Positions 25,501 through 35,600 of a stretch of DNA of 64,000 bases are shown piece after piece. The stretch lies in contig JASANE010018669.1 in the NCBI GenBank assembly GCA_030248225.1, positions 42,162 to 106,161 on the forward strand, in the 5' to 3' direction. Every line of letters begins with the position of its first letter. Positions within the stretch are counted from its first letter, which is position 1. This DNA is from Trileptium ribeirensis (Eukaryota; Nematoda; Enoplea; Enoplida; Thoracostomopsidae). Both the position numbers and the translations under genes were made by a program. The notes under the pieces are model-generated. The model was not told the origin of the DNA. It searched no databases and was given only the letters and a program-made list of their open reading frames with translations.

Positions 25501-28500
25501 TATTTGCCACACAATATTTTTGACGCTCGCAATGAGCTTGTCGTCCCAGAAAACTCCATATCCGACACTAAAACCAACAATAAACACACATTCAGGTGCT
25601 TTAACCACGACTTGTCACCAAAAATTTCGAAAACGTCATTTTTTTATGCCAAGTATGAATCAGAAGTGTAAAAAATATTTGCACAACAATATTTTTAACA
25701 CTTGCAATGAGTTTATCTGCCCAGAACAGAAAACCCCATATAAGACGCTAAAAGCAACAAAAAACACACATTTAGGTGCATTTCCCACGCTTTTCACCAA
25801 ATGTGAAATTTGGCGCCAACTATAAGCTAATAGACTCCAGATTGGGAAGTAGTTGAAAAACTTATTATATATAATTGGAAAGCCCTGGTAAAGCTACATG
25901 GAATAGGCCTATTTGTTTGCGGATACCTCGTGTACTTATTGAGAAAATTCGCAAAAATTGGAGTGTGTGCCCGAAAAATGGGCCAAAATGACTTCATTTT
26001 GCCCCATAACTTTTCTCACGGCAAAAAATTCAAAAATCGAGCTGCGTCACTACACCTAAATCGACCATTGCGGTTCGAATGAGCTATAGTGCATCGAAAT
26101 CCGCCCAACCGTTATCGAGATACAGGTGCGACACACACACACAGACAGGACCTCCTCAACCCCCCTCCAGAGCCAAAATTGAAAATTCTCGTTCCACTCG
26201 AATTCAATAATGCCGAAAAACTCTAGAGTAATTTTTACGCCGTGTACCAAACTACTAAAAACGGACTATATTTCTGGAAATCGTGTTCATTGACCCTAAA
26301 CCATTCAATTAAAATGTCTGAAAAGTAATAAGATACTCGTGCTGGACTCTATAAAACCAAATCGTTGTATTCAGGCTTCAGGAACACCTATATATACCAT
26401 TATTGATACCCTGCACACAATATTCTGAACGAGAAATTTCGATACTAAATGTCTTAAAATATTGGTATATTATGAACTAAATTTGTGAAGGTGAAAATTT
26501 CAAAAAGTCCTTTGAGCGCTGGAATTACTATGAAATCACCATTATATTTCTTACTTACATTAACAAGTTTTCTTAACTATGATTTCCTACTTTTAAATAT
26601 TGCAGCTGTTTAACCCTAAAAATAGGCTGAAATGTCAGCGCTGAGTTTCGTAATAATGGTTTACACCATTCATTTCAGCTTGAAGCGACGTGGTGTATTG
26701 TTGAATAACGAAGGTCCATATGGAAATATTATTAAAATTAAACCGCCCATGTGTTTTACAAAGTCCAACGTAGACGAGGTAAATTAGTTTTTATTGTTTC
26801 TTCGGTATTAATAATATTTGTTAGAATGGAAATTTAATCATATGCTACACTGCAAGCGAAACCTCAACATACATTTGGAGAAGGTTCGTCGCTCCGGTGG
26901 GTGGGCGACCCCGATTTCAACCAGACTGAATCTGTCGATATGACGCATGTCGGAGCTGGCCCTAGTCCGTGGTCGCTTGAAATTGCCCAGCCCAACCCGA
27001 AATATTATAGCGGCTTTTTGCTGGCTTGTCCAAAAGTGTGGAAACGCAGTTGGCTAGCAATTCGGGCCTCATTGGCCAAGCTGGGTAAGGTATGCCTAAA
27101 ACCAAGAGTGGTCAACGGTGTAATATATAACACGCGCAAACCTTTGAACTTTTAACCAATTGTTTGCAAAAACAGAATTGCTAGGAGTGAAACAAATTGA
27201 ATTAGCGGAGAGCACATTCTTCTTAGGAGTGAAAGGCGGCTCTTCCGGCCGTACCTCTGCCACCACCCACTTGCCCTCAGTATGGAAAATCAATTTTCAA
27301 GGACCTGGAGAAATAGCTGTTTGAGGCTCACCGGGTGGAAGCGAATATTCAACACAGGGGTCTAGTCCGGACGGCCTACTCTGAGTTTTCACGGGCTAGA
27401 CAAAAAATTTTCGGCCTGTTTTCACTGTTAACGTATTTGCGTCTAGTGCATCCGTGACAATAATTGTCGTTAAAAAACCGGCTTACGTCTAGTGCATTCG
27501 TGGCAATTGTCTTTGAAACAACCGGCTTATTGTAGCTTATTAGTACGGATTTCGTTGTTTTACTAGGATTATTAATAATATGATACAGTTTGCTATTATT
27601 AGGAATACACCGTTGCGGCCAAAAATAAGTGCAACAGAAAACGATCGAAATCGGAATAGGTAGAAATTTCGTTTAATCGCAATCGATCGAAATTTTACAA
27701 ATTCTGAAATTTATATAATTGCCGGAAAATCGAAATCGATCTAAATTTCGTTTAGTGGAAATCGATCAAAACTTCGTTTAACCGAATTCGATCGACATTT
27801 CGGTCGATTATTTTGCAGTTATTTCTATGCGTGACTTTATGTGTAGCAGTTTAATTACTGTGCTCTACACACTATATCGACGTTGTTTTATCGTGTATAC
27901 AGCGTCAGGGCGCATTATTTAATCAGGTATTTTGACAAAAATATCATTTGTCTGCAGACATCAACTTACTATACTAACATCCTCGGCGCTTGCTTTGAAA
28001 ATAATTATTATCATTCTTAGTTATTACGAAGGGTGTACTGGGGAAATCGCGGAGAGTTATTCCCCACACTGCAGTTTGAAACCCGTGTTACATGTCACGA
28101 GTTTTCAGTGTCAGCCACAGCAATGAGACACTAAAGTCCATATGCTTCCGAGACATCTGACAACGTTATTATGTCATACTTTTCACCATTGGGCACTCTT
28201 GGCTTTACGCATCCATGTACGTGACGTTTCACAGACTTTAACAATCCGTGATCATCGTTAACATTTCATTATTTTAGACTGTTTACCTTAGTAGAGTTAT
28301 TGTGACGCCCGTATTATATGTCACGATAGATTACAGCTTTATCCTCGGGAATAAGACACTAAGCCCAAAAGCACCGAACAGGGGATGTAAAAATTAATTG
28401 GCAGATTATTTGTCGATCAATCCATAATTTTAATTGCGATGTGACAGTGGGGGGTAAAAGAAACCAGTGTGTATCTTTATGCCTCAACTTTAAAACATCA

Positions 28501-30408
28501 TTAAAAAATTAGCTATAAACGGTACGGCAATGTTGCTTTTGCGCAATGCTATGTTTGTCGATCTTACTCGTAGTTAATAGTGAAAGAAAAATGCACATAA
28601 TAATTTAGAGGTGCTAATATCGGGCTTCGCTGCGTAAACGCATAGCTCGAAGTATTTATAGCTGCTGCACTTTTTACTGATATGATGGTTACTCCACAAT
28701 TATTAGAGTATGTTGTGCATTCTTATTTCTTGTACATTCAACCCTTGGAGTTCGCAGCATAATGATATCACAGATTGTATTATACGCATAATACACAAAG
28801 AACATAAAGATAATAATTAAATCTTGCAGAACCTGCAAAAAATCCAAGCGTCGACCAGAACATAGTGTAACTTTGGTCGAAGCACAATTAATTAATTCAG
28901 TTAACTGCAATCAGTTGGTATGCAACCCGTCAAATAAGTGGGAAATCAGCACCAATCTGTTGTTATTTGAGCCAATAATTAATTGCAATTTTTCATCAGA
29001 TTTGTACACCCCTGCGCCTGAGATATCTAATAAATGACATAATCAGAGCCTAGTATAAGGTAGCTCAGAGTGTGTGTTGCAGAGGTAAAAGGTTTTAAAT
29101 TCCGTCTCTATGTGTGTGGTCGGCTATAACTCGGGAATGACTTAACCGATTTTCATGATCTTTTGCTCATTCGCACCGGCATAGTCGATTCACCGTGTAC
29201 ATCTCCATGCAATTTTTGATTTGAGGTCTGGTCAACATACGGTCAAAATGAGGGTTTTAGCTCATTTTAGTACCCCTCGAGGTAGCAAGGTTATTTTTAT
29301 TTTAACTTTCGATATTTTTCTTTGCTTGGTTTTTTATGGTAAAATGATAAATGCCAAATGCCTCTGTTTTGTTTAAAGATTAAGGTTCCGGTTCTGGAGT
29401 TATGGGGTTTGAGGCATGATACCCTCGTGGATCCTCGACTCAAAATTTGAAAATTTATCCTGACGTCGTGGACGGCTGAAAAGTTTCAATGGGAAGTTTT
29501 CGGGCGTGGGAAACTCGTTGTCTGGAGTTGGTTTATCTCTGTGTCCCATGGTTACAAGGGCACGTAGCTATTCCGCCCCATGGTTTTGGGTCAGAGGTCT
29601 AAATGAGGGTTTTTACCATACTTTGGTACCCTCCAGGCAAGCAGGGTTATTTTTATATTAACTTTAATTTTTTCTTTGTTTGGTTTTATTTCATAGTAAA
29701 ATGATAAATGCCAATGCCTCTTTTTTGTATCTCGATTAAGGCTCCGATTCTGAAGTTATGGGGTTTGAAGTTTGACACCTTGTGGTTCCTCGACCCAAAC
29801 ATTAAAAATTTGTTCTGGCGTCCTGGGCGGCTAAAAAGTTTTATTTAGGAGTTTTCGGGCATAGGAAACTCATTTTGCTCCGCGACCCATAGTTCCATGA
29901 GTACGTGGGGTATGGCACCCCAATGGTTCCTCGACCCAAAATTCCTAATTTTATTGTGACGTCCTAGGAGCCTGATAACTAGGACTTGGTGATTTTCAGG
30001 TGTGGAAAACTTTTTGCCGGTGTTAGTTTTGTTTTAGCATGTGTGGTATTGCGTGATGTGTACATATAGCATATAGATGTATGGTCTCGAGAGCTGATTG
30101 GTTGTGCACGCAAAAGGCATAATGTAGGTGTACCTATGCTTCACTACGCTCTGCAATCTCGATAGCGTTACTAGTGTTGCGATGTGAAGTAGTGTAATAC
30201 TTACCCATTGCGCATTCTTGGCATTTTAGGCGTACACATGTACGTGACGTTTCGCAGAGTTTAACAATACCTTTGTCCATGGTCAGCTTGAACATTGCAT
30301 AGTTTTAGATATTTTTTCATATTCTAGGTTTGTTCTAAGTTTGAAGCTGTACTCAACGAAATGGGTTACGGCAATAACTCCGTCAACGGCGAAGTCCTGG
30401 TAGAATGA
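1394..30408 (+). CDS. ETNPPL/PHYKPL: ETNPPL/PHYKPL-like PLP-dependent phospho-lyase, 3' part, four exons
   Basis: Spliced gene, exons 1394-1548, 19276-19368, 26679-26778 and 30328-30408; together 429 nt, 142 residues plus a TGA stop. Introns are phase 2, 2 and 0, and every junction keeps the frame. The product is the C-terminal third of a class III aminotransferase-fold enzyme. It carries the family landmarks YGGNPVSCA, G-I-G-M-F-I-G-V-D and K-I-K-P-P-M-C-F-T, the last being characteristic of AGXT2-like phospho-lyases. Known members use pyridoxal phosphate to split phosphoethanolamine (ETNPPL) or 5-phosphohydroxylysine (PHYKPL) into aldehyde, ammonia and phosphate; which substrate applies here cannot be told. 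Full proteins are about 450-500 residues, so the exons with the PLP lysine lie left of the window. The first intron is 17.7 kb and is filled with mobile elements. Confidence 0.9.
1649..3093. mobile_element. non-autonomous hAT element with 8-bp target duplication
   Basis: Begins CAGGGAGTAACCGGAA and ends with the inverse, TTCCGGTTATTCCCTG. It is flanked by a perfect 8-bp duplication GACCCCAG (1641-1648 and 3094-3101). CAGGG ends and 8-bp duplications are typical of hAT transposons. Both ends carry arrays of the hexamer GGTTCC. The 1.4-kb interior has no transposase. The related R1 copies at 12.47 and 54.17 kb show the uninterrupted site, which confirms the insertion. Confidence 0.88.
2850..3692. 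repeat. inverted repeat with about 63-bp arms
   Basis: The arm at 2850-2912 is the near-perfect reverse complement of 3630-3692; both contain the core TTAAAGTTTCAGAAAGGCAA or its complement. One arm lies inside the hAT element and the other in flanking R1 sequence, so the pair straddles the hAT end. Confidence 0.75.
5200..7470. other. no gene seen; very AT-rich core at 5930-6540
   Basis: No coding domain. The 5930-6540 stretch is extremely AT-rich. A more GC-rich patch at 6630-6960 has a 100-codon minus-strand ORF with no recognisable family. All of it lies in the first large intron. Confidence 0.5.
7505..7690. repeat. two-unit direct repeat (GGTACC...CCCGG units)
   Basis: GC-rich units with a GAGGTACC/AAGGTACC core, followed about 25 bases later by CCCGGCCG or CCCGGTCG, occur at about 7510 and 7650. 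The flanks are AT-rich. Origin unknown. Confidence 0.5.
8198..9342 (-). pseudogene. hAT-family transposase remnant (ZMYM/TTF-type)
   Basis: The main ORF 8851-8198 (217 codons) ends with the hAT C-terminal dimerisation signature: F-P-T-L-Y-N-I-F then SNVSCERSFSSMRQI and R-M-S-C-L. Immediately upstream (about 9096-8852) the frame continues with one stop through SEALDLYRN and SVALQSKTLDIATATALANE, as in ZMYM-like transposases. A fragment at 9342-9097 starts MDKF, like the N-terminus of these proteins. The zinc-finger and most of the catalytic core are missing, so it is non-functional. A G-rich run near 8000 may be the remains of its 3' terminal repeat. Confidence 0.8.
9450..11490. other. no gene seen
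   Basis: No ORF with a recognisable domain. Around 10420-10680 the sequence is less AT-rich and repeats AATCAGAT/ATCTGATT-type motifs, but I cannot assign it. Intron of the ETNPPL-like gene. Confidence 0.4.
11495..12413 (+). mobile_element. HINE/DINE-like Helitron derivative, copy A (three core units)
   Basis: The 5' end carries AATTCGAGTGG, then a TGTGTGTG microsatellite at about 11560, then three tandem core units of about 174 bp (marked by TTGTTGG at 11984, 12154 and 12329). Next come the inverse subterminal repeat (CCACTCTAATT), a perfect hairpin GCTCGCAAGCGAGC (12391-12404) and CTAGT at 12409-12413. A hairpin a few bases before CTRRT is the Helitron 3' end. The rest is the layout of Helentron-associated DINE-1-type elements. 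No protein is encoded. Confidence 0.8.
14690..14950. repeat. diverged direct repeat of about 175 bp
   Basis: The block with AAAATGTCAAACTATCGCATG and GTGCTAGGGCCTTAA near 14710-14750 recurs at about 14885-14935 as AAATGTCAAATTCATGTGATG and GTGTGGGCCTTTAA. Two units, low identity. Confidence 0.45.
15141..15180 (+). promoter_or_regulatory. candidate Pol II core promoter (TATA plus initiator), probably LTR-derived
   Basis: TATATATAA at 15141-15149 is followed 26 bases later by TCAGTC (15175-15180), an arthropod/nematode-type initiator, in sequence richer in GC than its flanks. This spacing is normal for TATA-driven promoters. It lies within R1 copy 2, so a decayed LTR promoter is the likeliest source. 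Confidence 0.35.
15341..15532. repeat. tandem array of about six short hairpin units
   Basis: Units of about 36 bp, each a small inverted repeat: AGCAG/CTGCT at 15341, AGCAC/GTGCA at 15378, GAGCAC/GTGCTC at 15412, GAGCAG/CTGCTC at 15451, a degenerate unit at 15487 and GAGCAC/GTGCTC at 15515. The arms alternate between two sequences yet stay complementary. Confidence 0.7.
16818..16963. repeat. multi-hairpin module: 17-bp outer stem enclosing four hairpins
   Basis: The outer arms 16818-16834 and 16947-16963 are perfect reverse complements (GTCGTGAAATTCCGATA). Inside are four hairpins in a row: 9-bp stem at 16840-16860 (GATATCGCT), 8-bp at 16865-16882 (AATTTTGT), 5-bp at 16883-16897 (GTTGC) and 11-bp at 16900-16930 (GAAATATCAAC). 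A diverged homologue sits at about 4395-4545 in R1 copy 1. Confidence 0.85.
17950..19275. other. intron, no gene seen
   Basis: No coding domain. A repeated GAGCGA/GAGCAACGAGCAAAC motif lies at about 18270-18350. The last 400 bases are the acceptor side of intron 1 of the ETNPPL-like gene. The ORF reading through the exon start at 19276 is coincidental. Confidence 0.5.
19276..19368 (+). CDS. ETNPPL/PHYKPL: ETNPPL-like exon (GIGMFIGVD exon)
   Basis: Acceptor TATAG at 19271-19275, donor GTGAGT at 19369. The first base completes the arginine codon split by the previous intron. The 31-residue block G-I-G-M-F-I-G-V-D then V-A-D-R-V-R-R matches the family's GxGLFxGVD strand and the following charged segment. 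The exon ends two bases into a threonine codon. Confidence 0.9.
19369..21580. other. intron, no gene seen
   Basis: No coding domain. A short GC-rich patch at 20500-20620 (CCCCCTGGCA-type units) belongs to the same dispersed family as those at 45.0, 48.0, 53.8 and 55.5 kb. Confidence 0.5.
21584..22350 (-). mobile_element. HINE/DINE-like Helitron derivative, copy B (two core units)
   Basis: Minus-strand copy. Terminal ACTAG (inverse of CTAGT) at 21584-21588, hairpin GCTCGCTTGCGAGC at 21593-21606 and subterminal GAATTCGAGTGG follow. Two core units of about 173 bp come next. The CACACACAGACAG microsatellite lies at about 22275 and the element ends at CCACTCGAATTC near 22350. Its 5' end abuts the dispersed satellite-like repeat F. 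Confidence 0.82.
22380..23150. repeat. satellite-like repeat family F, array of about four diverged units
   Basis: Units of roughly 150-180 bp share ACCAAATCATTGTATTCAGC, a TTGATG/CCTGCAC segment, a GGAAATCGGGTTCAT-like segment and CCATGAAAAGGC. The array ends with the CCAGATTTGGCAAAGAACC motif at about 23112. Related sequence recurs at 26220-26420, 31300-32640, 53230-53560, 55200-55330 and 55745-56005. Confidence 0.7.
23750..24082 (-). mobile_element. HINE/DINE-like Helitron derivative, copy C (truncated)
   Basis: Only the 5'-terminal third is present. It runs from TGGAAAGCACTGGTAAAGC through the TGACGTCA block and ACACACAGACAG microsatellite to CCACTCGAATTC near 24080. Both core units and the 3' hairpin are missing. 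Confidence 0.75.
24090..25425. other. intron, no gene seen
   Basis: No coding domain or recognisable repeat apart from short unassigned patches. Lies between HINE copies C and D. Confidence 0.45.
25430..26209 (-). mobile_element. HINE/DINE-like Helitron derivative, copy D (two core units)
   Basis: Minus-strand copy. ACTAG at 25430-25434, hairpin GCTCGCTTGCGAGC at 25439-25452, GAATTCGAGTGG, two core units and the CACACACACACAGACAGG microsatellite at about 26134. It ends at ACTCGAATTCAATAA near 26209. Very similar to copy B, so the two are probably of similar age. Its 5' end is inside repeat F. Confidence 0.82.
26220..26420. repeat. repeat F fragment
   Basis: Contains GTTCATTGACCCTAAACC, GATACTCGTGCTGGACTCT and AAACCAAATCGTTGTATTCAG in the same order as the 22.4-23.1 kb array. 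It directly follows HINE copy D. Confidence 0.65.
26679..26778 (+). CDS. ETNPPL/PHYKPL: ETNPPL-like exon (KIKPPMCFT exon)
   Basis: Acceptor CATTTCAG ends at 26678 and donor GTAAAT starts at 26779. The first base completes the split threonine codon. The exon carries the diagnostic L-L-N-N-E-G-P-Y-G-N-I-I-K-I-K-P-P-M-C-F stretch of AGXT2-like phospho-lyases. It ends in phase 0. Confidence 0.92.
26780..29090. other. intron, no gene seen; two short local duplications
   Basis: No coding domain. A roughly 55-base direct duplication lies at 27430-27540 (GCGTCTAGTGCAT then AACCGGCTTA, twice). A block at 27640-27810 repeats ATCGATC-A-AATTTCGTTTA-type units four to five times. Both look like local slippage. 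Confidence 0.5.
29090..30060. repeat. tandem repeat, period about 355 bp, with a HINE-like leader
   Basis: Two full units (AATGAGGGTTTT at 29247 and 29602; GTAAAATGATAAATGCC in each) and a partial third near 29930. The leader at 29105-29210 reads TCGGCTATAACTCGGGAATG and resembles the HINE copies in layout: a short TGTGTG run, a GGTCGGCTATAACTC-like line, then a GCTCATTCGCACCG-like line. Confidence 0.6.
30328..30408 (+). CDS. ETNPPL/PHYKPL: ETNPPL-like terminal exon
   Basis: Acceptor ATTCTAG ends at 30327; TGA stop at 30406-30408. Encodes a 26-residue tail whose first half (KFEAVLNEMG) fits the family's last helix. The tail after that is short and not conserved in a way I recognise. The exon starts in phase 0, matching the preceding donor. 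Confidence 0.82.
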   Translation, partial: VCSKFEAVLNEMGYGNNSVNGEVLVE

Positions 30409-31480
30409 GAAAATTTTGCTGATAAAATCCCAGTTGCACATGTTACTTCAGTGTCTGACCCAGCGACGAAACTGGCGCCTGCGGCTCTGGTAACTGCTAA
30501 ACATCAAAAAAATATCCCAAGTCGCAAACGATGACGCCCGTAATTCGGATGTGTGTTCGATTACACACAGTAGCTAACGGCGGTGTAATTGCGGCCGAAA
30601 TTTCAATTTTTAAAAATTTTTTTTTGAAATCTATGTTACGTTTTCTGCTACTTATAAATTATAATGCTCATGATTATACATCCGTTTTTATGTCTGAAAA
30701 TATATATGAGTGTAAAATAACTATTTTAAATGGTTAAAATAATAATTAGTAACATGTTGGCTTCAGATTTGCAGAATTTGAAATATATATTTTACACTTA
30801 AAAATAAAGATTCTGGTCATTATATTCTTGCAATAATCATAACAGCTTTCTTACAATAAAATAGCAAGATAAAATGAGTGCAATAAAAAATTTTTCATAA
30901 AGCGAACTTAATTAAATTGCTTATCGTCTAGGAGTAACGCTAAGTATCCTAAAAATTGGGGTTGTGATTACACTAATATAATACAGTTACTAACAAAAGT
31001 AAAAGCAGATCGGTCCCAAACAATTCTCCAATAGTAATTAAACAGCTCCCAATTTTGGTGAATATTGAAACGGAGCCAGGAGGGCGACCGGAGTTTCCAC
31101 TCAGTACGCCCAGAGTTCTAGCAGAAAAAATCATTAAAATTTTATTTTTATCTCAGTGTCACTCATAACTCATCTTTCGGGTAGATAGATTTCAGCAAAG
31201 TCAATAGTAAAGCTGATAACAAAATGTTCCTGAATGAGCACTAAGAACTCTGACCTCATCAATCTGATCAGAATAGCAAAAACTTTTTTTCAAAACTTAT
31301 TCACTAAATCTGGCCACCCGAGTACCTGTGTTTCGCAGTAAATATCTCAAGACAGAGGTGTCACATGGCAAACGAGACCACTTCGCGGAGTCAGCTCATT
31401 GCGTTGTACAACTTGAACTGGATTTTTGTTGGACCAATTCCTGGACGGCTGTGGACACGAATATAGTTCGTCGAGCGTCG
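30409..31480. other. 3' flank of ETNPPL-like gene; no further gene seen
   Basis: AT-rich 3' untranslated region and intergenic sequence with no ORF of note. Repeat-F-like motifs begin at about 31310. Confidence 0.5.
30803..30808 (+). promoter_or_regulatory. candidate polyadenylation signal of the ETNPPL-like gene
   Basis: First canonical AATAAA found downstream of the TGA stop, about 395 bases away, in AT-rich sequence. A second AATAAA-type motif lies near 30855. No transcript evidence is available. Confidence 0.35.
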
Positions 31481-31485
31481 ACCAT

Positions 31486-32640
31486 GTCCCATAAATAACG
31501 ATTATTCAAATTTAGGCATGTTATTTCGCGTTTATGGATTCAAACAAAATGTTTTTAAGGTTAAAGTCACGCTGAATAGTATGGGTTTATAAATCGAGTC
31601 TAGCCTATGAATTTTATTAGTTACAATTGTTGCATCGGAGCGAGGGAAGCGCGTATAGTGTTCACGGAGGGCGGTAAGAATAAAATCGTAAAAATTTCTT
31701 TTCTTCGTCTGTTGGAGTTATATGTCAAGATTTTGCCAGAAACAACGATTTTTCAAATTTGCAACTGAGCGAGCGTAGCGCGTATAGTGTTCAAAAAGGG
31801 GGCTAGGGATAAAATCGAGAAAATTTCTTTTCTTCGTGCATTGGTGTATGTGAACTTCCCAGAAATAACGATTTTTCAAATTTCGGCATGTTATTCCGCA
31901 TTTATGAATTTAAACAAAATGTCTTTAAGGTTAAAGTCATGCTGAATGCTATGGTTTTTTAAACCGAGTCTAGCTTTTCTTTTTAGGAGTTACAATCATT
32001 GCAACATATTGAGCGAAGCGCATATGGTATTAACGGAGGGCACTGATGTAAATCGTGAAAATTTCTTTCTTCGTCTGTTTGCGCATGTACCTGATACGGG
32101 AGGATGAATTTCGAAAAAAGAGTTTTTGTTGGATAGCAAAAGCGATGACTATGTTTGAACGGTAAGAGCTCTGGCACCATCGTTTGGGTAACAATGGCCA
32201 AAAATGGTTTTTAACGGTTCCTTGCCAAATCTGACCTCGCGGGCACCTATGTTTTGCAGCCCATATTTTGAGATAGAGGCGTCATGTCTTAAAACAGAAG
32301 CAACCTTCCGGAACCAGGTCATCGGGATTATACAGGCTTTCCCAAAACCCACTTTGTGTGGAAAGGGCCATGGGCCTCAGTGTCGTTTGTCGACCCTTTT
32401 CCCAGATATCGATTTTCATATTTTGGCATATTTTTTCGCTTCCAACCGAGGCTGCAGTTTACCAAATAAATTGAATGTGATGGTTTTGTTATCTAGAGTC
32501 CAGCATGGCCGTATCCTACATTTTCATGGGCTTCAAAGGTTTTAGGGGTTTGTTGCGGGCATGCACTTGTCAAACATTGCCCCGTAACTCAATTCGGCCA
32601 TTAATGGGTTATAAACTACATATACAGGTATATAACCTTA
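31486..32640. repeat. tandem repeat (period about 370 bp, three copies, one short) running into repeat F
   Basis: AAATAACGATTATTCAAATT at 31491 recurs as AACAACGATTTTTCAAATT at 31741 (shortened copy) and AAATAACGATTTTTCAAATT at 31863. Each is followed by an AGCGAAGCGC/AGCGTAGCGCG line and a TTTCTTTTCTTCGTC line. From about 32200 the sequence is an inverse copy of repeat F. Confidence 0.65.
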
Positions 32641-35600
32641 AATTTGGAAAGAAGTATTGCTCCATTTTAACAGTTCATTATCATTAATTTGTATAGTTCA
32701 ATTTTGTACCAGAAATAATAGTAAAAAATTTTATCTATTACCTTTTGCTATGAGGTTGATCTGATACTTTAAAATTGTATGTAAACAGATATCTGAGCTG
32801 CATGAACGTGCCTGCATATTTGTTTTACCTTCGCTGCGGTCAGTAAACATTTCTCTCAGTTTGTGAATTGGAAAACAACAAAGCGAAGGCTGTGTGTTGA
32901 GGTCTATCGATGATTTTTTCTCATTTGAAACTATTCCGACAGTCGAAATACAAAGTAAATACGATTATTATGTAGATAATGTAACATTTCTGACTTAGTT
33001 AACCTCTTAAATTATGCAATCTTGTCCGATGGTTTTGAAAACCAGTAGTTTTGTTAGGAGTCAGGTCTCTGTCTCTGCATGCATCGTCACTATTCGAAGC
33101 TGTGTACACAAATCACAGAACAAGATACCCTTGGGTTGTACTGCTGTGAGCAATAAAATGTATCAATAGTATATGGCGGCAAAATATCCCTTTACGCCGA
33201 GTTACCTTAGTGAGGACAGATTCACGCAAAAATAAAGCATTACCAAGGCGAAACCATGCACGTGGTATGAAACTGAAAAGAATAGTGTAGAGTGTTTTAA
33301 TCTTTTAGTATCCAATCTTTTGTTTGAGTAAATTAATATATTCAACACTTTCATATTTATATGAGTACGTGACTGCTCTAACAATGTTTTCGAACTTCCT
33401 ATGGTTCTTTTTGTATGGACGGTTTGTCGGCGACTCGATGCGCTTTGTCGTGAGTTCAGATTAGGTCCGACACCATGATTAAGTTCCTGAACTGAATAAT
33501 TGTGCAAAAATTCGCCCATAGAATTCCGCTATTGGCAAGGGGACACCCGGGGGGGTTGTGTGGGTGGTGACCCCCACCTTTGGTTCAACCCCAAACAAAA
33601 TCTTTTGAATGATTCCGGCTGAAAATCATGCCGGAAATTGTCCTAAAATTAGCCTCTCTCGCACTAGAAATCAATTCGTTCCAACCTTATTTTTGACCAA
33701 ACATCACATTTTTGTATAAAAATATTCGCTATTTTGGCAATTATAATGAACGATCGACAACAAATTAAAGAAAGGTGCCCATTTGGCCCTAGTTTTCGAA
33801 GAGGTTATGGGCGAATAGAGCCGGCCAAAAACGCAAGCTTAGCTCGTAGAAAAAATATGCATAACTGAATGACATGCCTTCCTTCACATCGTTTTCACAT
33901 TTCTGAGCGCGACCCCCCCCCGGACCCCTCCTTTTAGGCACTCGCTGTCGGCCGCGACTTCCCTCTTTCAAAATTTCTGTCTACTCCCTTGGCTATTGGT
34001 ATTCAAAGCTTAACGAACAGTAACAGAGGCTCTGTTATAATGTACGAACACAAATTCCCTTTCTTGATTTCGCGTGTTTGTCCGCCTTCATCAGAAGACA
34101 TACGCTTTCGGACATCTGTGTTGCCGATCTTTGAATGTTTACCAGTATGCTACCAAAAACATAATTGGAAACACTCTGTCAAATAAACACAATCAATGCA
34201 AATTTCGATCTAATTCGTAAAACAATTACCGCGAGCAGCTCCTACGTGTTGCTGTGCTGCTAATTGTGTCCGCGTACATAAGAGGGAGATCTGAATGTGC
34301 GCATGGGTTTTGATATCGTGATTTGACTTGACAAAACACCCCAGTTGTACGGACCTACATAAAGTCGACATACGTTTATAAGAAATACTAGATGCCTTCC
34401 TGGAATCGTTAGGTTTCGATTTTGATTCTTCAAAATTACCTCACTTAGTGCGATTGGAGTATGATGTGATGTTTGCATGGTATGCGTTATATTGCGGTGC
34501 GGCACCATAATTCGCCACTTGTAATTTTATAATGATAATGTCATTCTCTATTTTCAGCACACCTTGTCTAATATTTAGCATCAGAGAACGGTTACGGTAA
34601 CTAGTGATGCTAGTCTACAACAGGTGTATATATACATGGATACTTTTATTCTCACAATACCACCCTCGTAAAAATTAGTATTTTATGTCATTTATATGTG
34701 TACATATTATTTGTGTGGTCTGGTTTACATGCACATTTTAAGTGCGGCAGTTTATAAATGTAAGAATATCGTAACAATTTCATATGGAATTAGATGCAGC
34801 AGCTTTCTCTTTTGTCTGGATTTTTGTATTGGTGTGTTCCAGTGCTGAAAAACAAACATTCCTATGGAAGGGGTCGAGTAAGAATGGCAGAGGAGTAATA
34901 ATAAATAATTGTCATTGCCTAGGGTAAGCACGACGGCTATTTGAATATTGTCAGATTCTGTCATTTATTATTAGTCTTGCTGTAGTCGATTCATGACATT
35001 CCGGTATATATTATTGTATTTAGTGTATTTTCTGCTTTAACATACTTGTGTGTGTTTGGGCAATTGCTTAAGCAATATTACTGTTTTAATGAGCAAGGAA
35101 ACATGAAGTGTAGCTTAAACTGGTGAAACAAATACCTGCAACACGTACACTGATTGTATAATCTCAGTATGGGAAAACATGGCAAACGAGGGGACTCTAT
35201 GAGGTTCACAAAAATTGCTTATTTTTGGTAGACAATTTGTTTCAATAAGTACCTAACACAATTTTTTTCAAAATTGGCTCAATATTTGATGTGAAAGGTT
35301 TATATTTTAGAACGTTTTGACTGGCAAAAATTCTATTATACACATTCCAGTGAAATTGAAGCAAATTGTTAACTAAACTGTCGAGAATAAAATTGGAATA
35401 GCTTTTAATTTTTGGCAGCAGATACGAAATATATATCAATCATCTTAAGAAGTTTACACGTCATGTACAGTGCAGTTGAGTTGACGTACTTCTGCATGAA
35501 AAGTAAAATCATTTGATGGCTGACTTCTGAGTTGATTGCTGTTACTTGTGGTCGAGATTTGTTATATCTGAGGGTGGCTGCGACCAGATGGAGTTGATAT

